The notes under the pieces were generated by a model, which had not been told where the DNA came from, made no database searches, and saw only the letters and a list, made by a program, of their open reading frames with translations. Below are positions 62,789 to 64,000 of a DNA stretch of 64,000 bases, piece by piece (within the stretch, counting starts at the first letter, position 1; every line of letters begins with the position of its first letter). The translations under genes were made by a program, and so were the position numbers. The stretch is from Bacillus ndiopicus. Lineage in GTDB: Bacteria > Bacillota > Bacilli > Bacillales_A > Planococcaceae. The stretch spans positions 186,001 through 250,000 of the forward strand of contig NZ_HG964407.1 in NCBI RefSeq assembly GCF_000612805.1. Direction: 5' to 3'.

Positions 62789-63313
62789 TTAGTATGGCAC
62801 TTCATTAATTTTACTAGGCGTAATTGTCGATGCTTTCCAATCTTCATAAATCGCACCATATAGTACTGTGTCTGAAACTGTACCGTCTGCATTTTCCCAT
62901 GCGCTGCGCAAATAGCCTTCCTTGACAAAGCCTGCCTTCGTGAAGCTTTTTCGCATTGCTATATTATCCGCTCGTGTATAGCCCTCAATGCGGATTTTAT
63001 TTTTCTCGCCAAATAGATAGTCCTGCATCCATTTTAATGCCTTTACTCCAAGCCCTTTACCACGGGCTGTTGCTGCTAAGCGGATATCAAACAATGGAAT
63101 GCTATCGTTTATATCATTGATTATGAGTATACCAGCCTTCTCTCCATCTTCAATAATCCAAAATGTTTCACGATCATCAGCATAATAGCCTTTTTCAACC
63201 GCTTTCTTCACTGCATCTGCATCCATACTTATACCTGAATGGTAAGGCCAATCATTTTCAGTTAGTAATTGTACTAAGTCTTCGGTTTCCGCATTAAATA
63301 ATGTTAATTCCAT
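62789..63313 (-). CDS. GNAT N-acetyltransferase
   Basis: 174-residue acetyltransferase with the GNAT segments IRLAATARGKGLGVKALKWM near residue 83 and RADNIAMRKSFTKAGFVKEG near 117. It resembles the RimJ/RimL type and its neighbour at 62122. GAGAGGGA precedes the start. Its start lies 20 bp inside the end of the NlpC/P60-like gene, so the two are probably cotranscribed and coupled. Confidence 0.88.
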   Translation of the reverse strand: MELTLFNAETEDLVQLLTENDWPYHSGISMDADAVKKAVEKGYYADDRETFWIIEDGEKAGILIINDINDSIPLFDIRLAATARGKGLGVKALKWMQDYLFGEKNKIRIEGYTRADNIAMRKSFTKAGFVKEGYLRSAWENADGTVSDTVLYGAIYEDWKASTITPSKINEVPY

Positions 63314-64000
63314 CTAAGCTTCCCTCTCGCCTATATATCACAAATTTTAAATGTTTCCATTCGTTATATAGGTGCTCTTTTGATAATAACTTCCACGGAT
63401 TAAAAATTGTTTGTCCGTGCTTGTTAAAGAATATATTTTGCCCGATATAATATGCCGCATGTTGAATAATCCCGCTTTTATCATTCCATACAGCAACATC
63501 ACCAGGCTGTAAATCCTCCGCATTGATTTGACGATATTTATACTGAGTAAGCTTTTCAATAAATGTTTTCTGATGAACCCATTCATCAATAAACCAAGAT
63601 TGCTTACCTTCACTTATTGCGTACAATACTGCCGCTAAACAATTTGCCCCTTGCTGTACGCAAAACCTATTGGCATAATGCTTTAAAAATACAGACAACT
63701 CATTTGGGGCTTCCTCACATTCTCCATTATCCCACCACTCAGAAACCATCGTTGTCAGCAGTTGCTCCTTACATCCCCAATCTAGCTGTTCCCACATACC
63801 ACGCTGTAAAATCACATGCTCGTTTTGTATATAGTCACTAGGAATTTGGTCAATATTCTGAATAAAGGAAGCAGGTAAGACGAGCCCTCGCTCATATTTT
63901 TGCTGTGCCGCTAAAATGAATTGCCTATCAGTTGCCTCAAGTTGCTCAATCCAATCACTTTCTGCAACGATTACATACTGTGCATTTTTAATATTCCAAT
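63294..64000 (-). CDS. NlpC/P60-like cysteine peptidase-type protein (partial)
   Basis: The leftward frame is open to the window edge, giving at least 235 residues of a larger protein whose start is outside. The C-terminal part has the catalytic arrangement of the NlpC/P60 (papain-like) superfamily: a cysteine in QQGANCLAAVLYAIS, the segment DLQPGDVAVWNDKSGIIQHA and a histidine in IIQHAAYYIG. No signal peptide can be seen because the N terminus is missing. Such proteins cleave peptide bonds, often in cell wall. Assignment to NlpC/P60 rests on these motifs only. Confidence 0.65.
   Translation of the reverse strand, partial: WNIKNAQYVIVAESDWIEQLEATDRQFILAAQQKYERGLVLPASFIQNIDQIPSDYIQNEHVILQRGMWEQLDWGCKEQLLTTMVSEWWDNGECEEAPNELSVFLKHYANRFCVQQGANCLAAVLYAISEGKQSWFIDEWVHQKTFIEKLTQYKYRQINAEDLQPGDVAVWNDKSGIIQHAAYYIGQNIFFNKHGQTIFNPWKLLSKEHLYNEWKHLKFVIYRREGSLDGINII

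Noticed and set aside
1-64000. tRNA, rRNA, prophage or intact transposase genes
   Set aside because: Both strands were scanned for gene order and recognisable products and none was found; an exhaustive tRNA scan could not be run.

Overview
The window looks like chromosomal DNA of a low-GC, Gram-positive, aerobic spore-former of the Lysinibacillus/Solibacillus type (Bacillaceae/Planococcaceae). The reasons are strong GGAGG-type ribosome binding sites, frequent GTG/TTG starts, CcpA (cre) boxes, lipobox lipoproteins, SLH-domain surface proteins, and Bacillus-style genes such as fra/ydhG, yezD, cysL, yitT and yesL. No rRNA, tRNA, CRISPR array, phage module or intact IS element was seen. The assignment is an inference from gene content and sequence style, not a database match.

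Layout. (1) 0.6-14.2 kb: an amino-sugar locus. A PucR/CdaR-like regulator and a MsmX/UgpC-type ATPase face a long leftward gene set: Gfo/Idh/MocA protein, two permeases, solute-binding lipoprotein, YesL, NagA-type deacetylase, GntR regulator, class II ketose-bisphosphate aldolase, PfkB kinase, SIS isomerase/deaminase and ROK kinase. The combination fits ABC import of an N-acetylhexosamine, most simply N-acetylgalactosamine, and its breakdown through tagatose phosphates. A cre box lies at the operon head. (2) 14.7-29.3 kb: a complete assimilatory sulfate pathway: sulfate ABC transporter (sbp-cysT-cysW-cysA), cysH, cysD, fused cysN-cysC, cysQ, and on the left cysI, cysJ, yezD, sirB and a SUMT gene, with cysL divergent from them. 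(3) 29.7-39.7 kb: mixed accessory DNA: two SLH proteins, a deoxyribosyltransferase-like protein, a GNAT protein, a BASS-family transporter, a lipoprotein, a MATE pump with its partner gene, a Dph6-like ATPase, decayed gene pieces and degenerate intergenic repeats.

(4) 39.7-52.7 kb: the most interesting region. An M20 amidohydrolase (AllC/carbamoylase type), an alpha/beta hydrolase, a guanine-deaminase-like protein, an NCS1 permease, carbamate kinase, an ankyrin-TPR protein, and the FdrA/DUF1116/DUF2877 trio reported in E. coli as oxamate carbamoyltransferase (AllF/AllG/AllH), followed by a PucR regulator. A 17-bp inverted repeat of the form TTGT-N9-ACAA occurs in all three promoter regions of this block, so I infer one PucR regulon for a nitrogen-heterocycle or ureide pathway that ends in carbamoyl phosphate and ATP. 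Allantoinase and the usual upstream purine enzymes are absent, so the substrate is unknown.

(5) 52.7-64 kb: YitT, a small 54-residue gene, several GNAT acetyltransferases, the frataxin-like Fra, an unrecognised 411-residue protein, an XRE regulator with helical repeats next to an MFS transporter, a DUF1963 protein and an NlpC/P60-like gene cut by the window edge. Two intergenic arrays with a period of about 21 bp occur here. One of them is interrupted by a 102-bp inverted-repeat element.
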